The position numbers and the translations under genes were made by a program. 64,000 nucleotides of DNA. Origin: JBBQYA01 sp031412335 (lineage in GTDB: Bacteria > Bacteroidota > Bacteroidia > Sphingobacteriales > Sphingobacteriaceae). Below the pieces are notes generated by a model that was not told the DNA's origin, did no database searches, and worked only from the letters and a program-made list of their open reading frames with translations. This document shows positions 7,760 through 16,863 of the stretch, piece after piece; the first letter of the stretch is position 1; every line of letters begins with the position of its first letter. The stretch covers positions 1-64,000 of the forward strand of contig JANOCT010000008.1 of assembly GCA_031412335.1 (NCBI GenBank). The letters run 5' to 3'.

Positions 7760-9667
7760 ATGATTATTATTCGAAATTTTTGCTTTCTTATTCTGTTTTT
7801 ATTTTCTCATTATTCATATTCACAAATAGATTTACTTGAAAATGTAATTTCTATAACTGCAATTAATCAGCCGGCAAGCTTTGTTTTGACTCAAATAACC
7901 AAACAAACAAATGCATTGTTTTCGTATAGTCCTGACCAGATTAATGTAAATCAGATAGTAAATATTGAACTAAGAAAACGAACAGTTCGAGATGTATTAG
8001 ATATTATGTTTAAAGATAAAATTAGATATAAATCAAATAGTACTCATATTATTTTATTGAAAAAGAAGGAAGACAGCGAGACAAACAAAATTTATATTAC
8101 TGGCTATGTTACCAATAGTGTTACAGGTGATAAAATTCCAGAAGTAAGTATTTATGAAAACTTAAGTCTTGCCTCTGCAATTACTAATATAAATGGTTAT
8201 TATGAGCTAAAATTGCCACTAAAACCTGGAGAGGTTATTTTGTATGTAAATAAGAATCAATATTTAAGAGAACGGAATTATGTAAATATTGCTGAAAACA
8301 GAAAAGTTAATATTTCATTGATTCCTTTAAATTTGGATAAGTTACCAACTTACATACCATCTGCTACTGATAGTTTAGAAATTATCTCAGAATATAAATT
8401 TATTCCTTCTCTTATAAATCAAAAGCAACGAATAAATTTTAAAAATATTCAGGATACATTATATAGGCCCATTCAAATATCATTACTTCCATTTATTGGA
8501 ACTAATCAGTTGGTAAGTTCAAATGTTATTAATGATTTATCATTTAATATTTTTGCAGGTATTTCGGGTGGTGTCAGAAAGGCTGAGTTTGCAGGTTTTG
8601 CCAATATAAACCGATGGGACGTTAAAGGGTTTCAGAGTGGAGGTTTCGCAAATTTTGTTGGTGGTAATGTTACTGGATTTCAAAATGCTGGCTTTGGGAA
8701 TTTTGTGATTGGAAACGTAAAAGGTTTCCAGAATGCTGGATTCTCTAACATCAATAAAGGTAGTTTTAAAGGGGCTCAATTTGCTGGTTTTATAAATGCA
8801 AATTATGGTAGTTTAAATGGATTTCAAGGCGCTGGCGCTATTAACACAAATTATAGAAATGCAAAGGGAGTGCAAGCTGCTGGCCTCACCAATGTTAATT
8901 TTAGTTCAGTCAAAGGCACCCAATTAGCAGGTCTTGGAAATTTTGCTTTTGGTAAACAATCCAGTACTCAACTAGCTGGATTGGGTAATTTCTCTTATGG
9001 TATACAAAAGGGTTTGCAAGTTTCTACTCTTTTAAATGTCAATTTGAAAGAACTTAACGGAGTTCAAATCTCATCTGTTTTTAATTTTGCTATTAAAGTA
9101 AAGCGAGGTTTTCAACTTGGGTTATTTAATTATGCTGATTCCTCGAATGCAATTTCTGTTGGGTTGTTTTCATTTGTAAGAAAAGGTGGATATAGACGTT
9201 TAGAAATAGGATCAAATGAACAAGGTTTTATAATTGGTACTATTAAAACAGGAGTTCGAAGATTTTACAACATTGCTCAAGTAGGTATTTGGACTCAACA
9301 AACCAATAAGCCTATTTGGTTATATGGATACGGAATCGGGAATAGCATATTTCTAAAGAATAATTGGATAATTGATTTTCAGGGAACTCATGCTGTTTTA
9401 TTAAATGGGAAGTCATCACCAGAGAATTATCAGCTTCCTAAATTTCAAATAACCATAGAGAAAAAATTGAGTAAAAATACTTCTTTCGCATTTGGGCCTG
9501 TTTTAAACGGTTTATTAGAGAAGAATAATAAGCCAGAAATGGATCAATTAAAAGGTTTTATTCCTTATAATTTAAAACAATACAATTTCACAGGTCATAC
9601 ATTGAAAACCTGGATAGGATTTACTGCAAGTTTTAGATTTTTTGATTCATTAGGCTATGGTAAGTAA
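7760..9667 (+). CDS. STN-domain protein with 16-residue surface repeats
   Basis: The 635-residue exported protein has a signal peptide (to about residue 21). An STN signalling domain (about 25-100) follows, with ASFVLTQITKQTNALFSYSP and TVRDVLDIMF. Next is a carboxypeptidase-regulatory-like beta sandwich (about 110-190, ITGYVTNSVTGDKIPEVSIYE). Then come eleven tandem 16-residue repeats (275-450), consensus hydrophobic-Q-x-A-G-F/L-x-N...K-G, and a C-terminal beta-rich part (to 635) that looks like a barrel end. In FecA-type systems the STN domain is part of the receptor; here it sits in its own protein directly after FecR. The gap to fecR is 61 bases, so co-transcription is likely. Anchoring in the outer membrane is inference. 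Confidence 0.82.
   Translation: MIIIRNFCFLILFLFSHYSYSQIDLLENVISITAINQPASFVLTQITKQTNALFSYSPDQINVNQIVNIELRKRTVRDVLDIMFKDKIRYKSNSTHIILLKKKEDSETNKIYITGYVTNSVTGDKIPEVSIYENLSLASAITNINGYYELKLPLKPGEVILYVNKNQYLRERNYVNIAENRKVNISLIPLNLDKLPTYIPSATDSLEIISEYKFIPSLINQKQRINFKNIQDTLYRPIQISLLPFIGTNQLVSSNVINDLSFNIFAGISGGVRKAEFAGFANINRWDVKGFQSGGFANFVGGNVTGFQNAGFGNFVIGNVKGFQNAGFSNINKGSFKGAQFAGFINANYGSLNGFQGAGAINTNYRNAKGVQAAGLTNVNFSSVKGTQLAGLGNFAFGKQSSTQLAGLGNFSYGIQKGLQVSTLLNVNLKELNGVQISSVFNFAIKVKRGFQLGLFNYADSSNAISVGLFSFVRKGGYRRLEIGSNEQGFIIGTIKTGVRRFYNIAQVGIWTQQTNKPIWLYGYGIGNSIFLKNNWIIDFQGTHAVLLNGKSSPENYQLPKFQITIEKKLSKNTSFAFGPVLNGLLEKNNKPEMDQLKGFIPYNLKQYNFTGHTLKTWIGFTASFRFFDSLGYGK
8582..9109 (+). repeat. Eleven tandem 48-bp coding repeats
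   Basis: Codons 275-450 of the STN protein hold eleven uninterrupted 16-residue units, for example FQSGGFANFVGGNVTG and FQNAGFGNFVIGNVKG, and a partial twelfth unit follows. Gln at position 2, Gly at 5, Asn at 8 and Gly at 16 are the most constant. The DNA copies have diverged, so this is an old protein-level repeat rather than a recent DNA expansion. Confidence 0.85.
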
Positions 9668-9757
9668 AAGATAGCTAATATTAAAATTTATGTGGACTGG
9701 CTATTTTTTACGTTTAGTTTAAATAGAAAATAAGAAAAAATTTTATTAAAACACGAT

Positions 9758-9782
9758 AGGGGTATTTGCTTTCTAGAATGTC
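9758..9782 (+). promoter_or_regulatory. Candidate ECF sigma promoter, copy 2 (receptor gene)
   Basis: AGGGGTA (9758-9764), 14 bases, then TGTC (9779-9782), ending 27 bases before the receptor ATG at 9810. Elements and spacing equal those before the sigma gene (6006-6030), while the 14 bases between differ, as expected for -35 and -10 contacts. Confidence 0.6.
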
Positions 9783-9809
9783 ATATAATTAAATCAAATA
9801 AAAATATTT

Positions 9810-12215
9810 ATGAAAATTAAAATTGCAATACTCTCATTTATTTTATTTTTTATTGCATTATGCAACGAGAGTTTAATTGCTCAGGACAAATTCACCGTTA
9901 GTGGTTATGTTAAAAACGAATCCGACGGAGAAACAATTTTAGGAGCAACAGTATATACTAGAGAGATGCCTGAGCGTGGTACTGCGACTAACAGTGCAGG
10001 TTTTTATTCGCTCACACTTCCAAAAGGGTTTTATAAATTAGTGTTCAGCACATTGGGATATACTACTAAAGTAATTGATCTGGATCTAACACAAAACAGA
10101 GTACAAAGCATTGAATTAAATGACTCTGAAACTCAATTGAATGAAGTAGTTATTACAGAAGATGTAATTGATGCAAATGTAACTTCTAATAGAATGAGTT
10201 TAGAAAAATTAGATATACAAACCATTAAAAGTATGCCAGCACTACTTGGCGAAGTTGATGTTATTAGGAGTATTCAAATGTTGCCAGGAGTAAGTACCGT
10301 CGGTGAAGGAGCATCTGGTTTTAATGTTAGGGGAGGAGGAGTTGATCAGAATCTAATCTTGCAGGATGAATCAATTATTTATAATAGTTCACATTTATTT
10401 GGTTTTTTTTCTGTCTTTAATCCAGATGCAGTAAAAGATGTAACTTTAATGAAAGGTGGAATTCCTGCACAATATGGAGGTAGATTATCATCTCTTTTGG
10501 ATGTAAAATTAAAAGAAGGAAATTCTAAACAATTTGCTGGAACAGCAGGGATTGGTACAGTTAGTAGTAGATTAGCATTGGAAGCCCCTATTATTAAAGA
10601 TAAAAGTTCGTTTATCATAGCTGCAAGAAGATCTTACGCAGACCTATTCCTTAAACTACTTCCTGATTTTAAAGATAATCAACTTTATTTTTATGATTTA
10701 AGTGCCAAATGGAATTATAATATCAATGCAAAAAATACGGTATACGTTTCCGGCTATTTCGGAAAAGATGTTTTTAAGTTTAATGATGATTTTAAATTAA
10801 ATTGGGGAAACGCTACAGGTACCATTCGTTGGAATCATGTTTTCAATCAGAAGTTGTTTGCTAAATTCACTGGAGTTTATTCAAATTATGAATATGAATT
10901 AGGAGTTCCAAGTGGAACGGACGCTTTTTCATGGATATCTAACATACAAAATCAAAATTTAAAAGCAGATTTACAATACTTTATCAATCCTAGAAACACA
11001 TTAAATTTTGGAGGTTCTGTTATTAACTATTCATTTAGTCCAGGTAAAATAACTCCAGGAGGTGATAATTCTTTTTTTAATAAATATGAACTGCCTGAAC
11101 AGCGAGGCATAGAATATGGCTTGTATATAGATAATGATCGGGAATTAGGATCCAGATGGTCACTTCAATATGGATTGCGACTTTCTATGTTCGATTTTAG
11201 AGGACCATATACCACCAAAGAATACGAAGGTGTGAATGGAGAAAGAAAAAACTTAATTAAAACAAAAGTTTTTAGCAATGAATCTATCGTAAAATATTGG
11301 AATCCTGAACCAAGATTTGGAGCAAGATATTCGTTAAACGAAAGTAGTTCTGTGAAAATGAGCTATCAGAGAATGGTACAATATATCCATTTAATTTCAA
11401 GTACAACTGCGGCATCTCCATTAGATATTTGGCAACCAAGTACTACTAATATTAAGCCAGAAACAGCCGATCAGGTAGCTATTGGGTATTTTAAAAATTT
11501 GAAAGACAATATGTTTGAAACATCTATTGAGGTTTATTATAAAACAACAACCAATCAAATTGATTATATTAACGGAGCAGAAACTTTGTTAAATGAAGAA
11601 CTAGAAAGTGAGCTTCTTTACGGAAAGGGAAGAGCATATGGAGCAGAGTTTTATGTTAAAAAGAAAACAGGTAAAATAAATGGTTGGGTAAGTTATACAC
11701 TTGCAAAATCTGAACGACAAATTGATGGATTGAATAATAATGATTGGTACAACGCAAAATATGATAGAACGCATAATATATCAATTGTTGGTATTTATGA
11801 TATGAATAAGAAATGGTCCTTTTCAACTTCCTTTGCCTATTTGACTGGAGTTGCTGCAACATTTCCAAATTCGCGTTATACTGTACAAGGGATAGTTATT
11901 CCAGATATATCTGATAATTCAAGAAACAATTATAGAGTGCCAGCTTATCACCGATTAGATTTTGCAGCAACACTTACTCCTAAAGGAAAGCCAAATCGTA
12001 AATATACTAGCAATTGGGTGTTTTCGGTTTATAATGCATATAACAGAAGAAATGCTTTTTCCATATATTTTGGTCAGAATAATGATACTAAAAACCTTAA
12101 TTATGGTCAAGATTCAAATGGCAATTACATTCCTACCTCTGCTAAAACACAAGCTACTCGTCTAGCTGTTTTCGGTTCTATTATTCCATCAGTTACTTAC
12201 AACATTAAATTTTAA
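9810..12215 (+). CDS. TonB-dependent outer membrane receptor with CarboxypepD_reg domain
   Basis: The 801-residue protein has a signal peptide (to about residue 24, LIAQ). A carboxypeptidase-regulatory-like domain follows (about 28-105, VSGYVKNESDGETILGATVY). The plug domain (about 125-235) includes SGFNVRGGGVDQNLILQDE and GGIPAQYGGRLSSLLDV. A 22-strand-type barrel runs to the C-terminus, which ends in Phe. It has no STN domain of its own. The DUF4249 lipoprotein gene starts 6 bases later, a pairing common in Bacteroidota. It should import a TonB-dependent substrate of unknown nature and report occupancy to the neighbouring FecR/sigma pair. An ECF-type promoter candidate lies just upstream. 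Confidence 0.93.
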   Translation: MKIKIAILSFILFFIALCNESLIAQDKFTVSGYVKNESDGETILGATVYTREMPERGTATNSAGFYSLTLPKGFYKLVFSTLGYTTKVIDLDLTQNRVQSIELNDSETQLNEVVITEDVIDANVTSNRMSLEKLDIQTIKSMPALLGEVDVIRSIQMLPGVSTVGEGASGFNVRGGGVDQNLILQDESIIYNSSHLFGFFSVFNPDAVKDVTLMKGGIPAQYGGRLSSLLDVKLKEGNSKQFAGTAGIGTVSSRLALEAPIIKDKSSFIIAARRSYADLFLKLLPDFKDNQLYFYDLSAKWNYNINAKNTVYVSGYFGKDVFKFNDDFKLNWGNATGTIRWNHVFNQKLFAKFTGVYSNYEYELGVPSGTDAFSWISNIQNQNLKADLQYFINPRNTLNFGGSVINYSFSPGKITPGGDNSFFNKYELPEQRGIEYGLYIDNDRELGSRWSLQYGLRLSMFDFRGPYTTKEYEGVNGERKNLIKTKVFSNESIVKYWNPEPRFGARYSLNESSSVKMSYQRMVQYIHLISSTTAASPLDIWQPSTTNIKPETADQVAIGYFKNLKDNMFETSIEVYYKTTTNQIDYINGAETLLNEELESELLYGKGRAYGAEFYVKKKTGKINGWVSYTLAKSERQIDGLNNNDWYNAKYDRTHNISIVGIYDMNKKWSFSTSFAYLTGVAATFPNSRYTVQGIVIPDISDNSRNNYRVPAYHRLDFAATLTPKGKPNRKYTSNWVFSVYNAYNRRNAFSIYFGQNNDTKNLNYGQDSNGNYIPTSAKTQATRLAVFGSIIPSVTYNIKF

Positions 12216-12221
12216 TTCGAA

Positions 12222-13049
12222 ATGAAAAATATATTTTTTAAAATTATAATCGCTGCATCTTTTTCTTTTTTACTTATTTCTTGTGAAGATGTAATTGACG
12301 TAAAACTTGACAAAGGCATAGAAAAATTGAGTGTAGATGCTGAATTAACTACTTTGCCTGGTCCGTATGAAGTCAAACTAAGCCTAACAGCACCTTATTT
12401 TAATAATGTTGCAAATCCTACTGTAAGTGGAGCTGTTGTTATTATTTCAGATTCAGATGGAAATGTGGATACTCTAATTGAGAAAAAAGCTGGTACTTAT
12501 ATCACTACTTCTATTCAGGGGGTTATAGGTAGAGAATATACATTGACCATAAAATCTGCAGGACAAGAATACTTTGCAAAAACTGTAATAAATAGAATTA
12601 CATCTATTGATTCACTCTATTCTAAATTCGTTGAAAATGAATTAGGTTTTGATGATGGTTTTTATGTTTATACAAATGTTCAAGAACCTTCAGGAAAGGG
12701 AGATTATTTTAGATTCAGAGCGTATAAAAATGATACACTTTTCAATCAAACAAGTGATTTGTTTTATACTAGCGATATATTTGTTGATGGTAATTACATT
12801 GAAGAACAAGAAATTGCCTTCAAGCCTTATAAAAAAGGCGATAATGCAAAATTGCAAATTTTATCTATTACAGAAGATGCTTATTACTTTTACGATGAAG
12901 TTTTTAATCAAACATCTGGTGGTGGATTATTTGCTGACCCACCAGCTAATGTAAGAACAAACATTTTTAATAAAGATCCAAAGGGAACTGCTGCAACTGG
13001 TTATTTCTTTGGGTCAGCAGTTTCAGAAATGGAAATTACTGTGGAATAA
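12222..13049 (+). CDS. DUF4249 family lipoprotein, receptor partner
   Basis: The 275-residue protein has a lipoprotein signal (FLLISC, lipid Cys21) followed by EDVIDVKLDKGIEKLSVDAEL, the characteristic opening of DUF4249. The rest is a beta-rich extracytoplasmic domain with alternating strands. It follows the TonB-dependent receptor by 6 bases and is probably its surface-exposed or periplasmic partner. The substrate is unknown. Confidence 0.88.
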   Translation: MKNIFFKIIIAASFSFLLISCEDVIDVKLDKGIEKLSVDAELTTLPGPYEVKLSLTAPYFNNVANPTVSGAVVIISDSDGNVDTLIEKKAGTYITTSIQGVIGREYTLTIKSAGQEYFAKTVINRITSIDSLYSKFVENELGFDDGFYVYTNVQEPSGKGDYFRFRAYKNDTLFNQTSDLFYTSDIFVDGNYIEEQEIAFKPYKKGDNAKLQILSITEDAYYFYDEVFNQTSGGGLFADPPANVRTNIFNKDPKGTAATGYFFGSAVSEMEITVE

Positions 13050-13137
13050 GAATTTATTTTCTAAATCTCTTTCTATTTTGGATTGGCTTTTAAAATTACT
13101 ATTTAACAATGGTTTATAAGGATATTTCGTTTCTTTC

Positions 13138-13160
13138 AAAATACATTGGTTGTGTATTTT
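13138..13160. terminator. Bidirectional terminator between convergent genes
   Basis: AAAATACA (13138-13145) and TGTATTTT (13153-13160) form an 8-bp stem with a 7-base loop. It is flanked by T- and A-rich sequence and lies between the convergent stops at 13049 and 13175. Confidence 0.5.
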
Positions 13161-13174
13161 TCATTAAAATTCTT

Positions 13175-14077
13175 TTATTTGAAAATGTTTGATTTTTCAT
13201 ATAGATTATTAATCGCTAAAATCAATACACCAAATAAGACAGCTACTACTATTAATACCGTATTTAATAGACCTTCTGTAGCAAACGACATTTTTATTAA
13301 TATTGTTGAAATTATAAATCCAGAGTTTCGAATTACTTGATTAAACTTGTCGGTATGTAAAAAAGATACTAACAAAAGTAAAACATCAATAAGTATAAGT
13401 ACAGTAAAAAATTCGTCAAAGAAAATGTTGTTTACATTTTTAATTGACTCAACTAGTTCACTTATTGAGAAAAAATTGTCATAAATCCAATTTATTAAAC
13501 TCGTAGAAGCAAGAATCATTAATATTGGAATTAAGCAAAATGCTATTATTTTTTTTGTTTTTATAAATGATTCCATTTGAATTGATTTTTCTGAGTTATC
13601 TAAAAGGATAGCCTCTTTCCTGTTCAGTTTATAAAAAAGAAAAATTAGCCCAAAGAGTATAATCGTAGCTAATAGATCATATGTAAACTGCAGATCATTT
13701 TTCTCTGTAAACCAATTAGCTGTAAATTCAAGTTTTGATAAATCTTTAAAAATTCTCCTGATTAGGATTAATGTAATAATTTCATATTGTTTGCCAATAT
13801 AACTTGAAGTTGATTTTGGCAAATAGTAAACTAACAAATAAACTTCATAAAGTAGAATAAATGAAAATGGTGTATATATGGCAGCAATTGGATTACTCAA
13901 CAGCTTATCATAATCACTTAATATCACTATTTTGTAATGAATAAGTAAAATTAAAATAGAATGTATAGCAAAACTTATAATTGCAATTCCTAAAATAATT
14001 TTTTCAGAATTTTTCTTAGAATTTTCTGATAAAAATATCGGATAAAGTTTTTTGTAAAATTTTTCGATAGTATTCAT
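13175..14077 (-). CDS. Orphan polytopic membrane protein
   Basis: The 300-residue product has six or seven hydrophobic helices (about 27-47, 65-86, 130-150, 175-197, 222-242, 253-270, 272-292). After the second helix is a charged loop SSYIGKQYEIITLILIRRIF, which has the look of a conserved functional element (Gly-Lys-Gln-Tyr-Glu and a basic RR). I do not recognise a named family. It stands alone, convergent with the receptor operon and separated by 172 bases from the next minus-strand gene, so the context gives no function. Confidence 0.55.
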   Translation of the reverse strand: MNTIEKFYKKLYPIFLSENSKKNSEKIILGIAIISFAIHSILILLIHYKIVILSDYDKLLSNPIAAIYTPFSFILLYEVYLLVYYLPKSTSSYIGKQYEIITLILIRRIFKDLSKLEFTANWFTEKNDLQFTYDLLATIILFGLIFLFYKLNRKEAILLDNSEKSIQMESFIKTKKIIAFCLIPILMILASTSLINWIYDNFFSISELVESIKNVNNIFFDEFFTVLILIDVLLLLVSFLHTDKFNQVIRNSGFIISTILIKMSFATEGLLNTVLIVVAVLFGVLILAINNLYEKSNIFK

Positions 14078-14249
14078 ATTTCAATTAGCAGATATTTGTA
14101 ATTTAAAGAAAATAGTAAAATGTTAATACCTTTAACCCTGAGCAATTGTTATTGTTTCTGAAAGATAGAATAATGTTTTATTTATCTATGAAAATGCTTG
14201 GAATCTTTATTTGTATAAAAGATAGGATAATACTAAATTTTGAAGCATG

Positions 14250-14972
14250 TTACTTACTATATTTTCTTTTCATAATAATAAGGCGAAATTTAATATTGTC
14301 GTATATTAAACCTAAAATTAGTAGCAAAGCCGGAATAAATAAAACATGAAGTTCTAAACTTGAATAAAAAATCCCTCCCATAATTCCACCTGAAAAAAAG
14401 AAGCTAATAATAGTTAATCTAAGCTTTATAGATGAGTAAAGTATGTTTTTTGTTTCTTTTGTTTTGTAAAAAAAAAGTTGCGAAAGTTCAATACCTAAAT
14501 CAGTAAAAAGACCAGTTAGGTGAGTTGTTCTAACAGTCGCGTTAGATATTCTTGTAACTAAGGAATTTTGCAAGCCCATGGCATAAAGTAAGCTGCATGC
14601 AAGTAAATTTGCATTTTTTAAAATAAGATTTTGTCCATATATTGCTACGAATATCAATATTATAGTTTCTAATAGTATCGGTAAAATAAAAACAAAGCGA
14701 TCATTTTTTCTCAATATTATTTCAACAAACAAACTCGAAGAAAAAGATCCGAGAAAAAAGAAAAATATATAAATGAAGTAAATAAACCCTGCCCAGAAAT
14801 TTAATTTAAATATCTCATCAACAAAGAAAGCAAAGTGCCCAGTTACATTGGTAGTTAATTTTTGAACAGCTAAAAAACCGGCTACATTCACTAATCCTGC
14901 AACAAAGGAAAGTAATGAAGCTATTTTTAAATTATGAGTTAAAGTTCGGGATTTTCCCTGATGGCGAAACAT
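14250..14972 (-). CDS. DUF1275 (YoaK family) membrane protein
   Basis: The 240-residue protein has about six membrane helices and matches DUF1275: FVAGLVNVAGFLAVQKLTTN, VTGHFAFFVDEIFKLNFW near the N-terminus, and QNSLVTRISNATVRTTHLTG followed by GLFTDLGIELSQLFF in the middle. The family is widespread and its role is unknown, although transport has been suggested. The gene appears monocistronic. Confidence 0.85.
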   Translation of the reverse strand: MFRHQGKSRTLTHNLKIASLLSFVAGLVNVAGFLAVQKLTTNVTGHFAFFVDEIFKLNFWAGFIYFIYIFFFFLGSFSSSLFVEIILRKNDRFVFILPILLETIILIFVAIYGQNLILKNANLLACSLLYAMGLQNSLVTRISNATVRTTHLTGLFTDLGIELSQLFFYKTKETKNILYSSIKLRLTIISFFFSGGIMGGIFYSSLELHVLFIPALLLILGLIYDNIKFRLIIMKRKYSK

Positions 14973-15157
14973 TTAAAAGTTTTAAACAGTTATCATAAAG
15001 TTAAATTAATAATAGGGGCATTGTTTTTTCTCCTAATGATAATTAATGGATTGTTACTTTTTTAGGTTTAATCAATGGGAAAAAAGATTCTCAGGTTCAA
15101 AAATATTGAGATATTTGAAGTTAGGCCGATTCCTTCATTCCTATTTTCACAATTTTT

Positions 15158-15568
15158 TTAGTTGAAATTGTTAGGCGTATATATGTTTAACGTTAATAAA
15201 AATACAGATTCTTCAATAGCATAAATACTATGTGGGATATTTTCATGTAGTGCTATAAGTTGACCTTTTATTATTTCTAAAGATTCAAATTCTGTTGAGA
15301 AATTTAAACATCCTTCTATAAGCTGCACACTTATTATTCCATCAGCGGTGTGTTTTGTCATTTCTGCATTTTTGTGCATGGCAACTAATACAATTCTTAA
15401 TCCACTGGTTTTAAATATAGTAATTGCATTTCTATCACTATTTTTCCAAGCTGTCTCATTTTTAATTTGATTAATTAAAGATGTTAAATCAGCAGAGATA
15501 AGAGATGCATCTAGTGGACGATCACCTTCTGGCCGTTGTGTGGTTGATTTATTAAATTTAGGTTCCAT
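15158..15568 (-). CDS. Cupin-domain protein
   Basis: The 136-residue protein has a single small cupin barrel in residues about 45-130. Motif 1 is around MTKHTADGIISVQLIEGCL and motif 2 around LIALHENIPHSIYAIEES. Likely metal ligands are His74 in the first motif and the histidines in the second, although the first motif has only one clear His. Proteins of this form occur in Bacteroidota as stress-associated cupins. The substrate is unknown. The next gene upstream ends 45 bases before its start. Confidence 0.75.
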   Translation of the reverse strand: MEPKFNKSTTQRPEGDRPLDASLISADLTSLINQIKNETAWKNSDRNAITIFKTSGLRIVLVAMHKNAEMTKHTADGIISVQLIEGCLNFSTEFESLEIIKGQLIALHENIPHSIYAIEESVFLLTLNIYTPNNFN

Positions 15569-15612
15569 TTTTATTACTCTTTAGAAAATCATTTACTTAT
15601 TTTATTAGGTAC

Positions 15613-15936
15613 TTATTTATGAATTTTTAAAACATCGTGCATGAATTTAGTAACCAACGTATCACTTGCAATTCCGTATCCATCTATTAATGTTCCTTTT
15701 TCTCCATTATTGGTTTCTATTGCATATAATATTGCACTATCATCAGGGTTAGATTCTCCTTCAAATCGATAAAAATGATTTACCTCAACATCGGTAGTTT
15801 GATATGTTTTATTGCTTGATAGTGACAATAATCCTCCGTCAACTGCTTTGAATTGAGTTTTGTAGCCAGATTTTTCTAATTCTGCTAGGATAGAAACCAA
15901 TGGTTCCATACTTATTTTTTCGATTGAATTTGTCAT
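15613..15936 (-). CDS. Small conserved protein (often named PRPP synthetase-like)
   Basis: With the ATG at 15936 the product has 107 residues. The frame continues four codons up to a TTG at 15948, which is less likely. The sequence pattern LEKSGYKTQFKAVDG...EVNHFYRFEGESNPDDSAILYAIE...GTLIDGYGIASD is that of a small alpha/beta family common in Bacteroidota. Databases often label it phosphoribosylpyrophosphate synthetase, a name with no support from size or motifs. The function is unknown. Confidence 0.7.
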   Translation of the reverse strand: MTNSIEKISMEPLVSILAELEKSGYKTQFKAVDGGLLSLSSNKTYQTTDVEVNHFYRFEGESNPDDSAILYAIETNNGEKGTLIDGYGIASDTLVTKFMHDVLKIHK

Positions 15937-16042
15937 ATTCGAATGCAATTTTTATTTATTTAATTATTAGGTTTTTATAATTTTAATAGATGAAAATAAT
16001 AAATGAATTATCTGTTTAAGGATAAATCTAATCAATAAAACT

Positions 16043-16863
16043 CTAATAAATTTCTTTAAATGCGATTCCCAAATTTTCAATTACGTCTGTAATGAGCATA
16101 CTTTCAATGCTTTGCTTTTTTAACGTTAAATCTGCCGCTTGTGCATGTAGGAAAACTCCTAATTTTGCAGCATCAGATGCCGGATATCCTTGAGCCAAAA
16201 AAGAGGTAATTACTCCAGTTAAAGCATCGCCAGAACCTCCTTTTGCCAAACCAGAATTGCCAATTTTATTTACATACAACTTTCCAGAATAGGTAATAAT
16301 GGTTCTGAAATCTTTTAAAATAATAATACAATTTAATTCTATTGCTTTGGCAACGGCAGTATTAATTCTTTCTTCATGCGAATTGTGATTACCAAAAAGA
16401 CGGTCAAACTCTTTCGGGTGCGGAGTAAGAATAGTTTCGTATGGAATATTTTTAAAAGTTTTTTGTTATCGGAAATGATATTTAAAGCATCAGCATCAAG
16501 CAATATCGGGTTTTTGTATTTATGAAGAATTGTTGATACTAATTTTTGTGATTCTTCACTTTTCCCAATTCCTGGTCCAATTCCAATTGCAGAAAAGTTA
16601 GATATATCTATTATCGTATTTTCTCGAAATTGTACCATAGCTTCTGGTATGGTAGATTGAATAATAAATCTCTCATCCTTTGGAATATTTACTGTGAGTA
16701 ATCCACAACCAGTTCGCAAACAAGCCCTTGTCGAAATTACGGCTGAGCCCATTAGGCCTTGACTACCACAAATTAACAATGCATGACCATGGTCCCCTTT
16801 ATTCGAATCCTCCTTTCGGGTTCTAAGCAATTTTCCGGCAATTTGTTTAGTTAATGTTTTCAA
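16043..16863 (-). pseudogene. nnrD: ADP-dependent NAD(P)H-hydrate dehydratase, frame broken
   Basis: Two frames together encode a complete single-domain NnrD of about 273 residues. The first (TTG at 16863 onward) gives HGHALLICGSQGLMGSAV, GIGPGIGKS and LLDADALN. The second (ending at 16043) gives LTPHPKEFDRLFGNH, KIGNSGLAKGGSGDALTG and the C-terminus. The switch needs a -1 shift near 16457-16463. In coding sense the codons there read CTT TTA AAA ATA, so the shift point is the heptamer T-TTA-AAA. NnrD dehydrates hydrated NAD(P)H using ADP. The shift could be a one-base loss in a run of A, an assembly error, or frameshifting at a slippery site. The TTG start follows the stop of the VOC gene with no gap. 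Confidence 0.8.

Noticed and set aside
15008..15040. AGGGGCA followed by a T-rich stretch, like the ECF promoter
   Set aside because: The heptamer has a mismatch, TGTC is missing at 14 bases, and no plus-strand gene follows.
16440..16475. A-AAA-AAC type slippery sequence near the NnrD break
   Set aside because: In the coding frame the codons are AAC AAA AAA CTT, so this heptamer is out of phase; the T-TTA-AAA site fits the frame instead.
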